Source: Streptomyces coffeae
GTDB lineage: Bacteria; Actinomycetota; Actinomycetes; Streptomycetales; Streptomycetaceae
Direction: 5' to 3'
NCBI RefSeq assembly: GCF_016741875.1
Contig: NZ_JAERRF010000004.1
Coordinates: 248,001 to 312,000 of the forward strand
Length of the DNA: 64,000 nucleotides
Numbering within the stretch: the first letter of the stretch is position 1; every line of letters starts with the position of its first letter. Below the pieces are notes generated by a model. The model did not search any database. It was not told the origin of the DNA and was given only the letters and a program-made list of their open reading frames with translations. The position numbers were made by a program, and so were the translations under genes. Below, piece after piece: positions 29,298-37,972 of this stretch.

Positions 29298-32075
29298 CTA
29301 CGCGTGATCGATGAGCGCCCCGGGCAATTCCACCCGTCCGCGGATGCCGAGCTTGCGGTAGGTGCTGCTCAAGTGCAGCTCCACTGTGCGCCGTACGACG
29401 AAGAGGCGCTCGGAGATCTCCCGGTTGCTCAGCCCCCCGGCCGCCAGGGACGCCACCCGGCGTTCGGTCGGGGTGAGGGAGGCGACCCCGCAGTGGGCCC
29501 CGCTCCGGGACCGGGCGCCGGCCGCGACGAGCTCGGCGCGGGCCAGGCGCATCAACGTCAACCCACCGCACTGCTCCGCCAGCGTCGCGGCCTGGCGGAG
29601 ATGGTGACGAGCGTCCGCGAGCTGGTTGGTCGTGCGCAGCGCGGTGCCGAGGTCGGCGAGGGCACGCGCATGTTCCAGGGACGCACCGGAGCGTGCCAGC
29701 GTGTCGACGGCCTCGCGCAGCAAGGCAACCCCGGCACTTCCCTTCGCCGCTCTGCCCGCCGCCCGCAACGCCGTGCCGATGGCCGGCTCGCTCCCCCACC
29801 GACGCGCCAGCGTCAGTTCCTCCTCGACGAGTTCACGGGCCGCCGCGTTCTTCCCCACGGCCGCGTACCCCATCCCGGCCAGGGACCGCCACGGAAGGAT
29901 CGCGGGATTGGCCACGTGCAGGGACTCCAGCCGCCGCCCCGTCTCCAGCAGGTCGTTCATCCCCGCCCGGGTCTCGCCCTTGGCCAGGTGCAACCGCCCC
30001 CGGCTGGTGAGCAGCCACATGCCCAGCAGGCTCGCGGGCACGGCTGCTCCTTCCAGCACATCGCCGATCACCTGCCCGGCCCCGTCCATGTCCCCGCTGT
30101 CGGCCAGGGTCTCCGCCAGCCGCGCGGCCGCGGCCATGGCCAATCCGTCCGCCCGTCGTGAGCCGAACCGGGCGAGCGTGTCCAGGCAGGCGCGAGCGTC
30201 GTTCTGGCAGTCGTGCAGCCGGCCCAGCCGGTAGTTGACCTCGCTGCGTACGGCGAGCGCACGGGCGCCACCGAGTGCGGAACGGGTACGGCGCGCATGC
30301 CCGACGGCCTGGTCGGCGTGGTGCAGGGCGAGGTGGAGTTCCCCGGCCACCGCGAGCGTCAGTACGCTCACCGGGTGCTGGAGGGACGCCTCATCCATCT
30401 GCGCGAGGCCGTGGTCAAGGGCGCGTGAGGCCAACTGGACCACGTGCCGCCGCTCTCGGCCCGATGCCATCGCGCGGACCGACCAGAAGATGCCCAGCGC
30501 GTCGTTCTCCGGCGCCCTGTCGAGGCCGTCGAGGTCGGCGCGGTCGTCGACGTCGGCGAAGCCGGTGCGATCCGCGCGGTCGCAGAGCCGGGTCAACGCC
30601 GGGTCGGAGGAGGGAAGATGGAGCATGCCCAGCAGCGCCTCCTCGACCTCCAGGCTCACCGCCACCTCGGGAGAGAGGCCATGCGCCGGCTCGGCCGCGT
30701 TCCGCAGCACCCGCATACCCTCCCGGTGGCGCTCGCTCACACACAGCAGACCGGCCAGCCGCCGCGCGGCGCCGGCCCGGACCGAGACGTCCGGGGCGAT
30801 GTCCAGGGCCCGGCGCAGATAGCCGACGGCCGAGGCGATATCGGCCGGTGACTGCACGGACCCCATGTGCACCATCAGCTCCGAACGTTGCTGAGCGCTC
30901 ATCGGCTCCCGCAGCGCCGACCGCAGATGGTCCAGGGCACGGTCGGTGTCGCCCTCCGCCGTGGCTTGCGCGGCCACCGCGCACAGCACATCGGCCGCCC
31001 ATGGCTCGCCGAGCGGACCGGACCGCAGCAGATGCGCCGCGATATCGGCGGCGGGCGCCCCTCGGGAGTGCAGCAGCCGTGCCGCCCTGGCGCGCAGCGC
31101 CTGGCCTGCGCCCGGTGCGAGGCCGGCCAGCGCGGCCGCTTGGACCAGCGGCGGCCGCAGGGACACCCGGTCGCGGCACCGGCCCAGCAGCCGCGCGGCC
31201 ACCAGCGCGTCGGTCAGTGGTGCCACCCGTACGGTGGCCAGTTCGGCGGTGGCGACCGCCAGTTCCAGTTCGACCGGTTCGCCGAGCGCCGTGAGCACCT
31301 CGACCAACGCGCGGGCACCGGAACCACACGTCGCCAGCGTTCCCCGCAGCCAGGTCAGCACCTCCGGTGGAGGGCTCGCCAGCACCTCGCCCAGGACCGC
31401 ACAACTCACCGGCCGCCCCGAGTCCCGCACCGCGCGCAGCATCGCGCGCACCAGCACCGGGGTGCCATCGGTGGCCTGTTGGCACGCTCTGCCGAATTCC
31501 TTCTCGACCGGGGTGTCCAGCATGTCTCCCGCCAGGTCGACGATGACCTCGGCGCACAGCCCGTCCAGCATGATGTGGTGCTCGAAACGGCTCAGCAGAC
31601 CGACGTCGATGAGGTCCGCGGGCAGGCTTGTGGTCGCGAGGACGAGAACACGACGGTCACGGAGCCTGCGCAGCAGATACGCGAGCCACCGTGCCGAGGC
31701 GTCGTCGATCCACCGCAGATCGTCCACCGCGATGACCAGCGGTCGGCCCGCCGCGAGAGCCATCGTCCGGTCGTACAGCTCCTCCGGGCCGGACGCGGAA
31801 CAGGTTTCCGTCAGACCCGCGAACAACTGCCGGACGACGCCCAGCGGACAGTCGGCCTCCCAACGGTCTGCCTGGGCTTCGACGACGAGCGCTCCCGCGC
31901 GCCGGGCCCGCTCGCACGCCGCGCGCAGCAGCGCCGTTTTGCCCACCCCCGCCGCGCCCTGAACGAGCACTCCCGTGCCCCGTCCGCGCAGAGTCGCACC
32001 GCGTAACGCGTCGATGGCGCCCAATTGGCCCTCGCGACCCGCGAGGTACCCGGTTTCCCCTATGTGGCTACTCAA
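29298..32075 (-). CDS. LAL-type LuxR family regulator (AAA+ ATPase plus HTH), TTA-containing
   Basis: A 925-residue large ATP-binding LuxR regulator. Walker A is GAAGVGKT (40-47), Walker B LVIAVDD (113-119), then a long TPR-like helical middle and a C-terminal LuxR helix-turn-helix (LTPTERRVASLAAGGLSNRE, then VRRTVELHLSSTYRKLGI). A TAG lies directly before the TTG at 32075, so TTG is the only start near the expected N-terminus. Leu24 is encoded by TTA (32004-32006), which implies bldA dependence. It is divergent from the Mau-like operon and is its likely activator. Confidence 0.92.
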   Translation of the reverse strand: MSSHIGETGYLAGREGQLGAIDALRGATLRGRGTGVLVQGAAGVGKTALLRAACERARRAGALVVEAQADRWEADCPLGVVRQLFAGLTETCSASGPEELYDRTMALAAGRPLVIAVDDLRWIDDASARWLAYLLRRLRDRRVLVLATTSLPADLIDVGLLSRFEHHIMLDGLCAEVIVDLAGDMLDTPVEKEFGRACQQATDGTPVLVRAMLRAVRDSGRPVSCAVLGEVLASPPPEVLTWLRGTLATCGSGARALVEVLTALGEPVELELAVATAELATVRVAPLTDALVAARLLGRCRDRVSLRPPLVQAAALAGLAPGAGQALRARAARLLHSRGAPAADIAAHLLRSGPLGEPWAADVLCAVAAQATAEGDTDRALDHLRSALREPMSAQQRSELMVHMGSVQSPADIASAVGYLRRALDIAPDVSVRAGAARRLAGLLCVSERHREGMRVLRNAAEPAHGLSPEVAVSLEVEEALLGMLHLPSSDPALTRLCDRADRTGFADVDDRADLDGLDRAPENDALGIFWSVRAMASGRERRHVVQLASRALDHGLAQMDEASLQHPVSVLTLAVAGELHLALHHADQAVGHARRTRSALGGARALAVRSEVNYRLGRLHDCQNDARACLDTLARFGSRRADGLAMAAAARLAETLADSGDMDGAGQVIGDVLEGAAVPASLLGMWLLTSRGRLHLAKGETRAGMNDLLETGRRLESLHVANPAILPWRSLAGMGYAAVGKNAAARELVEEELTLARRWGSEPAIGTALRAAGRAAKGSAGVALLREAVDTLARSGASLEHARALADLGTALRTTNQLADARHHLRQAATLAEQCGGLTLMRLARAELVAAGARSRSGAHCGVASLTPTERRVASLAAGGLSNREISERLFVVRRTVELHLSSTYRKLGIRGRVELPGALIDHA

Positions 32076-32143
32076 CTAACTGGCCCTGCCCTGAAAGCAA
32101 TTTCCGGAGGTTCCTATTCGGGAAGGATGCGCCGGGAGAATGG

Positions 32144-32160
32144 CGAGTTGATCCAACTCG
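32144..32160. promoter_or_regulatory. Palindrome between the LAL gene and the Mau-like operon
   Basis: CGAGTTG-ATC-CAACTCG is a perfect 7-bp-arm palindrome, about 70 bp upstream of the LAL start and 214 bp upstream of the divergent operon. It is a good candidate operator in this AT-richer intergenic region. Confidence 0.5.
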
Positions 32161-32373
32161 GCAGTAGCTATTGTGACCTATCTCACGGGGGCGTTCTGGA
32201 ACCCTCGTGGCCTTTCGGCCTGAACGACTCGTGATGGACAAATACTTCGGTACCCGCCGAGAGGCGCCGAAGGTCCGCGGCGGCAACGCTGATGGTGCGG
32301 CGGTATTCCGCCTTTCCGAGCGGCGAATCTCCTGTCGTCGCTTATCCGTTGCTTATCTCATCGAGGTGATCAG

Positions 32374-33087
32374 GTGGCAGGCTCGGCGTTGAAACTCATG
32401 GCCCCCAGTGGCGACAGACTGGCACTGCGTCTCGCCGACGACGCGCGTGTGCAGGCGGTCACGACCAACGTGCGGTTCGTCGGCGGCGCCTACAGCCGCG
32501 CGTTCCAGATCGGTTCTCGCGGCTATCACGAGTTCGTGCGCACGCACATGATCAAAGCGGCCCCGACGGACCGGTTCGTCGTCAAGGGGCGGGAGACCGT
32601 GGTCGCCGCCACCGCGGACGGGAGCATGACGATCGTCACCCTGAAGGAGCGGTACCACGAGCTGATGACGTTCTTCACCGGCCCTCCGCCGAGCCGGAAG
32701 AAGCTGATCGGCCTGTTCGACACCCTGGAGATCCAGGACCACCCGCGCGGCATGCGGGTGCGCCCGGAACGCTTCACCCAGGGGGACACCGCGACGGAGC
32801 AGGTGGCGGTCATGGTGGCCGACCGGGGCACGATCGTCGTTCCCGGGCAGAAGCAGGCCCGGAACCTCGTGCCCAAGCACCGCGGCAAGTCCACCCGGCG
32901 CGGGGGAGAGATGTGGCGGGTGCCGCTTCCCGGGCGCGCCGGCTCCACCAGCGAGCACGACTATCTGTACGTCGTCGCCGGAGCGAAGGGCGCCGCCGAG
33001 GTGCGGATCGCCCAGGGCGGCGGGCTCGACACCGGGGCCCTGCTGGACTGGGTGGACGGGATCGACGCCGCCTGGAACGAGGCCTGA
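32374..33087 (+). CDS. Unknown cytosolic protein, first gene of the Mau-like operon
   Basis: A 237-residue soluble protein from a GTG start with GAGGTGATCA before it. No signal peptide, membrane segment or cysteine pattern is present. Noticeable segments are NVRFVGGAYSRAFQIGSRGY, LKERYHELMTFFTGPPPSRK and FDTLEIQDHPRGMRVRP; the middle is basic. I do not recognise a family. It begins the operon and ends 16 bp before the thioredoxin-fold gene, so a role in synthesis or regulation of the exported cysteine protein is possible but unproven. Confidence 0.8.
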   Translation: MAGSALKLMAPSGDRLALRLADDARVQAVTTNVRFVGGAYSRAFQIGSRGYHEFVRTHMIKAAPTDRFVVKGRETVVAATADGSMTIVTLKERYHELMTFFTGPPPSRKKLIGLFDTLEIQDHPRGMRVRPERFTQGDTATEQVAVMVADRGTIVVPGQKQARNLVPKHRGKSTRRGGEMWRVPLPGRAGSTSEHDYLYVVAGAKGAAEVRIAQGGGLDTGALLDWVDGIDAAWNEA

Positions 33088-33103
33088 GGCGAGCGCGCGA
33101 TCC

Positions 33104-33619
33104 ATGTCTGCCACCCTCGCCCTGGTGATCCTCAGCTGGATCGCCATCGTCATTCTCTATCTCGCCCTGGCCGCGGTGCTGCGGGAAGTGCGGATGCTGC
33201 GCAGACGGCTCGACGAGCGGGCCGCCACCGCGGCACCCCCCGCCGAGCTGGTGCTTCCCCCGGCGTTCGTGGAACGCGTCGCGGAGCCGGGCCGGGAGCG
33301 AACCGTGCTGGTCGCCGACGCGACCTGCCCCCTGTGCCGGCACGCCGCCGCGGTCCTCGCGGAGCGGGCCACACCGGACTTCCGGCCGGTGCTGCTCACC
33401 TATGAGCCGCCGGAGCGGTGGTCGTCGCTGCCCGACGAGGTGGAACTCGTCCAGGACAGCGACGCATGGTCGTCACTGGCCCATCTGACGCCGCCCGTCA
33501 TCCTGACCGTCGGCGCCGACGGCACCGTCGGTTCACTGCACCTTCCGAGCAGCGAACGCGATGTCGCCGGCGCGCTCGCTGCCACCAACTCCGCCCCTCT
33601 GATGGAAAGGACGTCGTGA
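33104..33619 (+). CDS. Membrane-anchored thioredoxin-fold protein (MauD-like)
   Basis: A 171-residue protein with one N-terminal membrane helix (residues about 5-27), a charged linker, and a thioredoxin-like domain facing outward. The redox motif is CPLC (Cys75, Cys78) in VADATCPLCRHAA, and TPPVILTVGADGTVGS supplies the cis-proline region. This is the pattern of MauD/TlpA-type thiol oxidoreductases that shuffle disulfides in exported proteins. Its stop overlaps the start of the Tat-exported cysteine protein (TGATG), which points to that protein as its substrate. Confidence 0.82.
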   Translation: MSATLALVILSWIAIVILYLALAAVLREVRMLRRRLDERAATAAPPAELVLPPAFVERVAEPGRERTVLVADATCPLCRHAAAVLAERATPDFRPVLLTYEPPERWSSLPDEVELVQDSDAWSSLAHLTPPVILTVGADGTVGSLHLPSSERDVAGALAATNSAPLMERTS

Positions 33620-34179
33620 TGACGTCACAACTGGCCGACATACCCTTGGTCAACCAGAGCCACGACGGTGAGCTGCGGCCCACCACGGCGCTGCGCGCCC
33701 TGAAGAAGCCCGCCTCTCGCCGGAGTGTGCTGCGTGGCGTGGCCGCGTCCGCGCTCACCGTGGGGGCGCTCTCCCTCACCTGGGGCAACAGTGGACGGGC
33801 CTTCGCCGAGGAGAGTCCGAGCGGGCTCGCGGGGTGGGACCGCAACGACTGCAAGGACGCCTACCCGAGCGGTTATGAGGAGGAGAAGGACGTCGGCGGT
33901 CAGTTCAAGAACGCCGCCGGAGCGTGCTACGGCGGGCCCATCTCCAGCGACTACTGCGACGCCGACGGCTGGTTCCGCTCCGGCACCGGGAAGGAGAACG
34001 GCGTGGATTACACCTACGAGCCGACCTCCTCGGCGTGCGGTGAGGGCCAGCCCAAGAACGCGTGGCGGTGGACCACTCCGGACGGCAAGGTCTACCGGTG
34101 CTCCGACGGGTACCGGTGGGTGACCGCCGAAGGTCAGGGCGCGGGCGTCCTCAGCATGTGCCGGGCTCAGGTGTCATGA
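33619..34179 (+). CDS. Tat-exported six-cysteine protein (candidate client of the redox operon)
   Basis: A 186-residue precursor. A long N-region leads to the twin-arginine motif SRRSVLRG (Arg34-Arg35), a hydrophobic core and a cleavage site after AFA (residue 63). The mature part, about 123 residues, has exactly six cysteines (78, 103, 113, 140, 161, 181), many Gly/Tyr/Trp residues (Trp73, 118, 149, 151, 167) and no recognised domain. Export by Tat implies folding or cofactor insertion before export. Precursor length and layout recall the methylamine dehydrogenase light chain MauA, but its cysteine pattern differs and I see no clear homology. Confidence 0.82.
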   Translation: MTSQLADIPLVNQSHDGELRPTTALRALKKPASRRSVLRGVAASALTVGALSLTWGNSGRAFAEESPSGLAGWDRNDCKDAYPSGYEEEKDVGGQFKNAAGACYGGPISSDYCDADGWFRSGTGKENGVDYTYEPTSSACGEGQPKNAWRWTTPDGKVYRCSDGYRWVTAEGQGAGVLSMCRAQVS

Positions 34180-34925
34180 GACTGGCTCGTCGCCTGACGT
34201 GGCACCCGGCGACCGCCGCGGCCGTGATCGTGATCGCCGCGGTCGCCGGTGTGGCCATGTCGCTGCCGCTGCCCACCGGCGGATCGGACGCGGTGTGGCC
34301 CTGGGCGCTGATCGGCGCCGCGGCCGGGTTCGCGACCAGCGGCTCCACTTGAAGCCGCAACTCAGCCTCCGTGCTGGGCTCGTCGGTCTGGCGAGGTCTG
34401 CCCCCTTACGCGTTTTCGCTCGGCTTGGTGCTGGGCGGAGTGATCAGTGGCCTTGGTGTGATGCTGATCGGTTCCGTGCTGCGCGCGGTGCTGCCGGTGA
34501 CCGCCGTGGCCGTGGCCACCGTCGTGGTGCTGCTGGTGCTGGCCGCCCGGGAATTCGGGTGGCCGCGGTTCTCCCTGCCGCAGAACGCACGGCTGGTTCC
34601 GGAGACCGTGTTCCGGCACGGCCGCTTCTTCGGTCCGCTTCAGTTCGGGATCGAGATGGGCACCGGCATGCGTACCTACGTACCGTCCGGCCTTCCCTAC
34701 GCGGCTCTGGTGCTTGTGGCGGGTCTCGCCGGGCCTCTCACGGCGCTCGCGGCCGGTGCCACGTTCGGTCTCGGCCGGGCCGCGATGACCATCGGCTCGC
34801 AGTACTACGGCGCCAGCGGTGACTGGGATCTGGCCTGGGCCACCTGGGAGAAGTGGCTGAAGGGCACCCTGGTGCTGGCCTTCGCCGCAGGACAGGCGGT
34901 GCTGGTGCTGCCACTGCTGGATTGA
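34176..34925 (+). CDS. Polytopic membrane protein interrupted by a single in-frame UGA (possible selenocysteine codon)
   Basis: ATG at 34176 overlaps the previous stop (ATGA). The frame encodes 58 residues with two membrane helices, meets TGA at 34350-34352, and continues in the same frame with normal codon bias for 190 more codons, including helices around GLPPYAFSLGLVLGG, VTAVAVATVVVLLVL and a conserved-looking loop (QFGIEMGTGMRTYVPSGLPY). No ribosome site precedes the nearest restart (GTG at 34371). Options: a nonsense mutation, two separate pieces, readthrough, or Sec59, since the sel genes lie 0.6-4 kb downstream and a SECIS-like hairpin follows the UGA. Confidence 0.6.
34379..34395 (+). 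promoter_or_regulatory. SECIS-like hairpin downstream of the in-frame UGA
   Basis: CTCGTC (34379-34384) pairs with GGCGAG (34390-34395), one U-G wobble included, around the 5-nt loop GGTCT. The loop starts 32 nt after the UGA and begins with GG, which satisfies the general bacterial SECIS rules as I remember them, although the spacing is longer than in E. coli fdhF. In such GC-rich DNA a hairpin of this size can arise by chance. Confidence 0.35.
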
Positions 34926-34971
34926 CCGTCACATCGACCGTCACATTTGACTGTCAAGGAGATTACCGACG

Positions 34972-35613
34972 ATGAACTGGACGCTGCTCGGCGCCGTCGG
35001 CGCCCTCGGCAGCGGGTTCGTCCTGCTGAACGCCGGGTGGTGGAAACTGCGCCACCGCCCGGCGTTCACGCTGGTGCTGAGCGAGCAGGGGCGCCCGGTG
35101 GCCGCCCATGCCGCCTGGCTGGCGTGGGCGTTGCCGGTGGCCGAACTCGCCGTGGCCCTGGGCGCGATGGCGTTTGTGCTGCCACCGTCGACCCGCGCCG
35201 GACTGGCGTTGCCACCGATGTGGCTGCCGATGCTCGGTATGGCCCTGCTGGGCGGGATCTTCACCTGCTACGCGGGTGTGCAACTCGCCCGCGGCAGCCA
35301 TCCGCGCTGCGGCTGCCTGAACAGTCACGACCGGTTCGGCGCGCACACCGTGGTGCGCGCGCTGGCGACCGGCCTCGGCGGGGTCGGCGGCTGGTGCACC
35401 GCTGCCACCGGCACCGACCCGCTGCCACCGCCCTTGTGGATGGCGGCCGTTGTCGCGGGCGGGCTGATGGTGGCCGTAGTCCTCCTGGTCGGACTGCCTC
35501 TGCTCGCCGACCCCGGAGGATCAGCGAACGCTGATCGAAACCGGCCCGGCGGGCACCAACTCGCCGATCACCGGCGCACCCGGCACCTCCCCGGCGACCA
35601 GCAGCCCCCCTGA
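34972..35613 (+). CDS. MauE/DoxX-family redox membrane protein
   Basis: A 213-residue protein with about five membrane helices and the typical MauE/DoxX start (a long helix followed by AGWWKLRHR). Cys99 sits in a helix and Cys113-x-Cys115 (RCGCLN) in a loop, matching the CxC element of MauE-type proteins that move electrons across the membrane for disulfide formation. AAGGAG precedes the ATG at 34972. It closes the operon with the CPLC protein and the exported six-cysteine protein. Its 3' end overlaps selD on the other strand by 93 bp. Confidence 0.82.
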   Translation: MNWTLLGAVGALGSGFVLLNAGWWKLRHRPAFTLVLSEQGRPVAAHAAWLAWALPVAELAVALGAMAFVLPPSTRAGLALPPMWLPMLGMALLGGIFTCYAGVQLARGSHPRCGCLNSHDRFGAHTVVRALATGLGGVGGWCTAATGTDPLPPPLWMAAVVAGGLMVAVVLLVGLPLLADPGGSANADRNRPGGHQLADHRRTRHLPGDQQPP

Positions 35614-36516
35614 CGTCTGCGCGTCGGCCAGCAGCAGCCGGTCGATCTCGCCCACGGCCCCGAAGTCGACATGCGGCTCCACCCAGGCGAGGTTGCGCCG
35701 GGTGCCGCCGCTGACGAAGCCGTCCTTCGCCGCCTCCCGCGCCCCCTCCAGATAGTCGACCGCGTCGGCGTGCAGCACCGCCGAGACCCCACTCGCCCGG
35801 ACCAGTTTGTAGAGATGACCCAGCAGACCAAATCCCGTGACATCGGTGGCACATCGCACCTCTGCCGCAACGGCGGCCGCGCTCGCCCGGTCGTTGAGTT
35901 CCGTCATCGCCGCTATCGCCTGGGGAAAGACCTCTCCGGTGGCCTTGTGCCGGGAGTTGAGCACCCCGATGCCGAGCGGTTTGGTCAGCGAGAGCGGCAG
36001 ACCGGGGCGGCCGGTGTCGTTGCGCAGCAAGCGGTCGAGGTCCACCACGCCGGTCACGGCCATGCCGTACTTGGGTTCCGGGTCGTCCACGCTGTGCCCG
36101 CCGCCGACCGGGCAGCCCGCGGCGCGAGCGGTGTCGGTCCCGCCGCGCAGCACTTCGGCGGCCAGCTCCATGGGAAGTGTTTCCCGGGGCCAGCACAGCA
36201 GGTTGACCGCCACCACCGGTCGGCCGCCCATGGCGTACACATCGGAAAGGGCGTTGGCCGCCGCGATCCGGCCCCAGGTATAGGCATCGTCCACAACGGG
36301 CGTGAAGAAGTCGGTGGTTGCCACCACGCCGCGCGCGGAGTCGATGGCCACCACGGCCGCGTCGTCCCCGTGCTCCGCGCCGACCACCAACTGCTCCGAA
36401 GGCTGGTCGAGACCGGCGAGCACCTCCTCCAGTTCGCCCGGCGGGATCTTGCAGGCGCAGCCACCGCCGCGCGTGTACTGTGTGAGGCGGTAGTTGGCGC
36501 TGTCCACGTGATCCAT
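35521..36516 (-). CDS. selD: Selenide, water dikinase (selenophosphate synthase)
   Basis: A 331-residue protein from the ATG at 36516 (MDHVDSANYRLTQYTRGGGC). The catalytic motif GGGCACKIPP supplies Cys20 and Lys23; this version uses Cys, not Sec. Further motifs are DDAAVVAID, TTDFFTPVVDD and GGHSVDDPEPKYG of the AIR-synthase fold. It makes selenophosphate from selenide and ATP for selenocysteine synthesis. It is divergent from tRNA-Sec (48 bp apart) and convergent with the MauE-like gene. Together with selA, selB and tRNA-Sec it forms a complete set. Confidence 0.95.
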   Translation of the reverse strand: MDHVDSANYRLTQYTRGGGCACKIPPGELEEVLAGLDQPSEQLVVGAEHGDDAAVVAIDSARGVVATTDFFTPVVDDAYTWGRIAAANALSDVYAMGGRPVVAVNLLCWPRETLPMELAAEVLRGGTDTARAAGCPVGGGHSVDDPEPKYGMAVTGVVDLDRLLRNDTGRPGLPLSLTKPLGIGVLNSRHKATGEVFPQAIAAMTELNDRASAAAVAAEVRCATDVTGFGLLGHLYKLVRASGVSAVLHADAVDYLEGAREAAKDGFVSGGTRRNLAWVEPHVDFGAVGEIDRLLLADAQTSGGLLVAGEVPGAPVIGELVPAGPVSISVR

Positions 36517-36564
36517 GGCTTCAGCCAACCACACGTTCTCCGCACCGAGGGCACACCTCGGCCT

Positions 36565-36659
36565 GGAGGCGTCCGGCGCCTGGTGGCGCCCGCGGTCTTC
36601 AAAACCGACGTGGCCGGGACTCCCGGCCAGGCGGGTTCGATTCCCGTCCGCCTCCGCCA
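36565..36659 (+). tRNA. selC: tRNA-Sec (anticodon UCA)
   Basis: A 95-nt selenocysteine tRNA including an encoded CCA end. The anticodon TCA lies at 36599-36601 in loop CTTCAAA. Diagnostic features are the long acceptor stem (GGAGGCG with CGCCTCC), a 6-bp D stem GGCGCC-TGGT-GGCGCC with a tiny loop, a long variable arm (TGGCCGGGA with TCCCGGCCA) and the T arm with TTCGATT. It lies between divergent selD and selA. Confidence 0.95.
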
Positions 36660-36682
36660 GACTTCCACCCGGGGTGTGCACC

Positions 36683-37972
36683 ATGGCTGATCCGAGGCGC
36701 CAGGTTCCGCGCACCGATGTACTGCTCGCGGCGCCCGAACTCCGTTCCGGAATCGCCCACTTGGGACGCGCGGTGGTCAAGGGCATCATCCGGGACGCAC
36801 AAGAGCGGGCCCGACGTGGCGAGATCGCCCCGGGCGAGGTGCTCGCCGAGGTCAGGCGGACCCTGCCGGGAACCGCGAGCAGCCTCCAGCCAGTGATCAA
36901 CGCAACCGGCATCATCGTGCACACCAACCTCGGCCGTGCCCCACTGTCGGCCGCGGCCGTCGACGCCGTCGTCACGGCCGCCGGAAACACCGACGTCGAG
37001 TTCGACCTCTCCTCCGGTACCCGGGCACGCCGTGGCCGCGGGGCACGAGAGGCGCTTCTGGCGGCCGTGCCCGAGGCCGGCGACGCGCATGTGGTCAACA
37101 ACAACGCCGCGGCACTGGCGCTGGCGGCGCTCGCGCTGGCCCAGGGGCGGGAGATCGTGATCAGCAGGGGCGAGTTGGTGGCCATCGGCGACGGCTTCCG
37201 GCTGCCCGAGCTGATGGAGAGCACCGGCGCCCGGCTCCGCGAGGTCGGCACAACAAACCGGACAACGCTGGATGACTACGCCTCGGCGGTCGGTGAGAAC
37301 ACCGCGTTTGTGCTGAAGGTGCACCCGTCCAATTTCGCGGTGACCGGTTTTGTGCAGTCGGTCGACGCCGCCGCCCTTTCCGCGCTGGACGTTCCGCTCG
37401 TCGTCGACGTCGGCTCCGGGCTGCTGCGACGCGACTCCGCACTGCCGAGGGAACCCGACGTACGCAGCACCCTGCGAGCCGGTGCGGCACTCGTGACCGC
37501 CAGCGGGGACAAGCTCCTGGGCGGCCCACAGGCCGGCCTGATCTTCGGCGACGCCGCACTGGTCCAGCGGTTGGCCCGGCACCCCCTGGCGCGCGCGCTC
37601 CGCACCGACAAGCTGACGCTGGCCGCGCTCGAAGCGACCGTATGCGGCCCCCGCCCACCCGTATCGCAGGCGCTGCACGCCCAGTTGGCCGATCTCCGGG
37701 CGCGCGCCGACGACATGGCGGCTCAACTGCGGGAAGCGGAGCCGAACGTCGGTGTGGTGGACTCGACGGCCATGGTGGGGGGCGGCGGTGCGCCGGAGGA
37801 GGTGCTGCCCAGCGTGGCGCTCAGCCTGCCCGAACGGTACGGCCCGGCGCTGCGCCTGGGGACACCGCCGATCGTGGGCCGGGTGAGCGACCGCCGTTGC
37901 CTGCTCGACCTCCGTACGATCGACCCGCTCCGGGACCACCAGGTCGTCCTCGCCGTGCGCGGTGCGTCATGA
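36683..37972 (+). CDS. selA: L-seryl-tRNA(Sec) selenium transferase
   Basis: A 429-residue PLP enzyme converting Ser-tRNA(Sec) to Sec-tRNA(Sec) with selenophosphate. It has the SelA N-terminal domain, the landmark [18 protein letters not shown], and the PLP lysine in [13 protein letters not shown] (near residue 276). The ATG at 36683 follows the tRNA gene by 24 bp, and its stop overlaps selB (ATGA), so tRNA-Sec, selA and selB are probably co-transcribed. Slightly shorter than E. coli SelA but with no missing motif. Confidence 0.95.
   Translation: MADPRRQVPRTDVLLAAPELRSGIAHLGRAVVKGIIRDAQERARRGEIAPGEVLAEVRRTLPGTASSLQPVINATGIIVHTNLGRAPLSAAAVDAVVTAAGNTDVEFDLSSGTRARRGRGAREALLAAVPEAGDAHVVNNNAAALALAALALAQGREIVISRGELVAIGDGFRLPELMESTGARLREVGTTNRTTLDDYASAVGENTAFVLKVHPSNFAVTGFVQSVDAAALSALDVPLVVDVGSGLLRRDSALPREPDVRSTLRAGAALVTASGDKLLGGPQAGLIFGDAALVQRLARHPLARALRTDKLTLAALEATVCGPRPPVSQALHAQLADLRARADDMAAQLREAEPNVGVVDSTAMVGGGGAPEEVLPSVALSLPERYGPALRLGTPPIVGRVSDRRCLLDLRTIDPLRDHQVVLAVRGAS

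Noticed and set aside
33619..34179. The Tat protein as a true methylamine dehydrogenase light chain
   Set aside because: It lacks the dense Cys pattern and paired Trp context of MauA, and no heavy-chain gene is present; only the architecture is similar.
35521..36516. selD as a selenoprotein
   Set aside because: The active-site position is encoded by a Cys codon in GGGCACK, so no UGA is involved.
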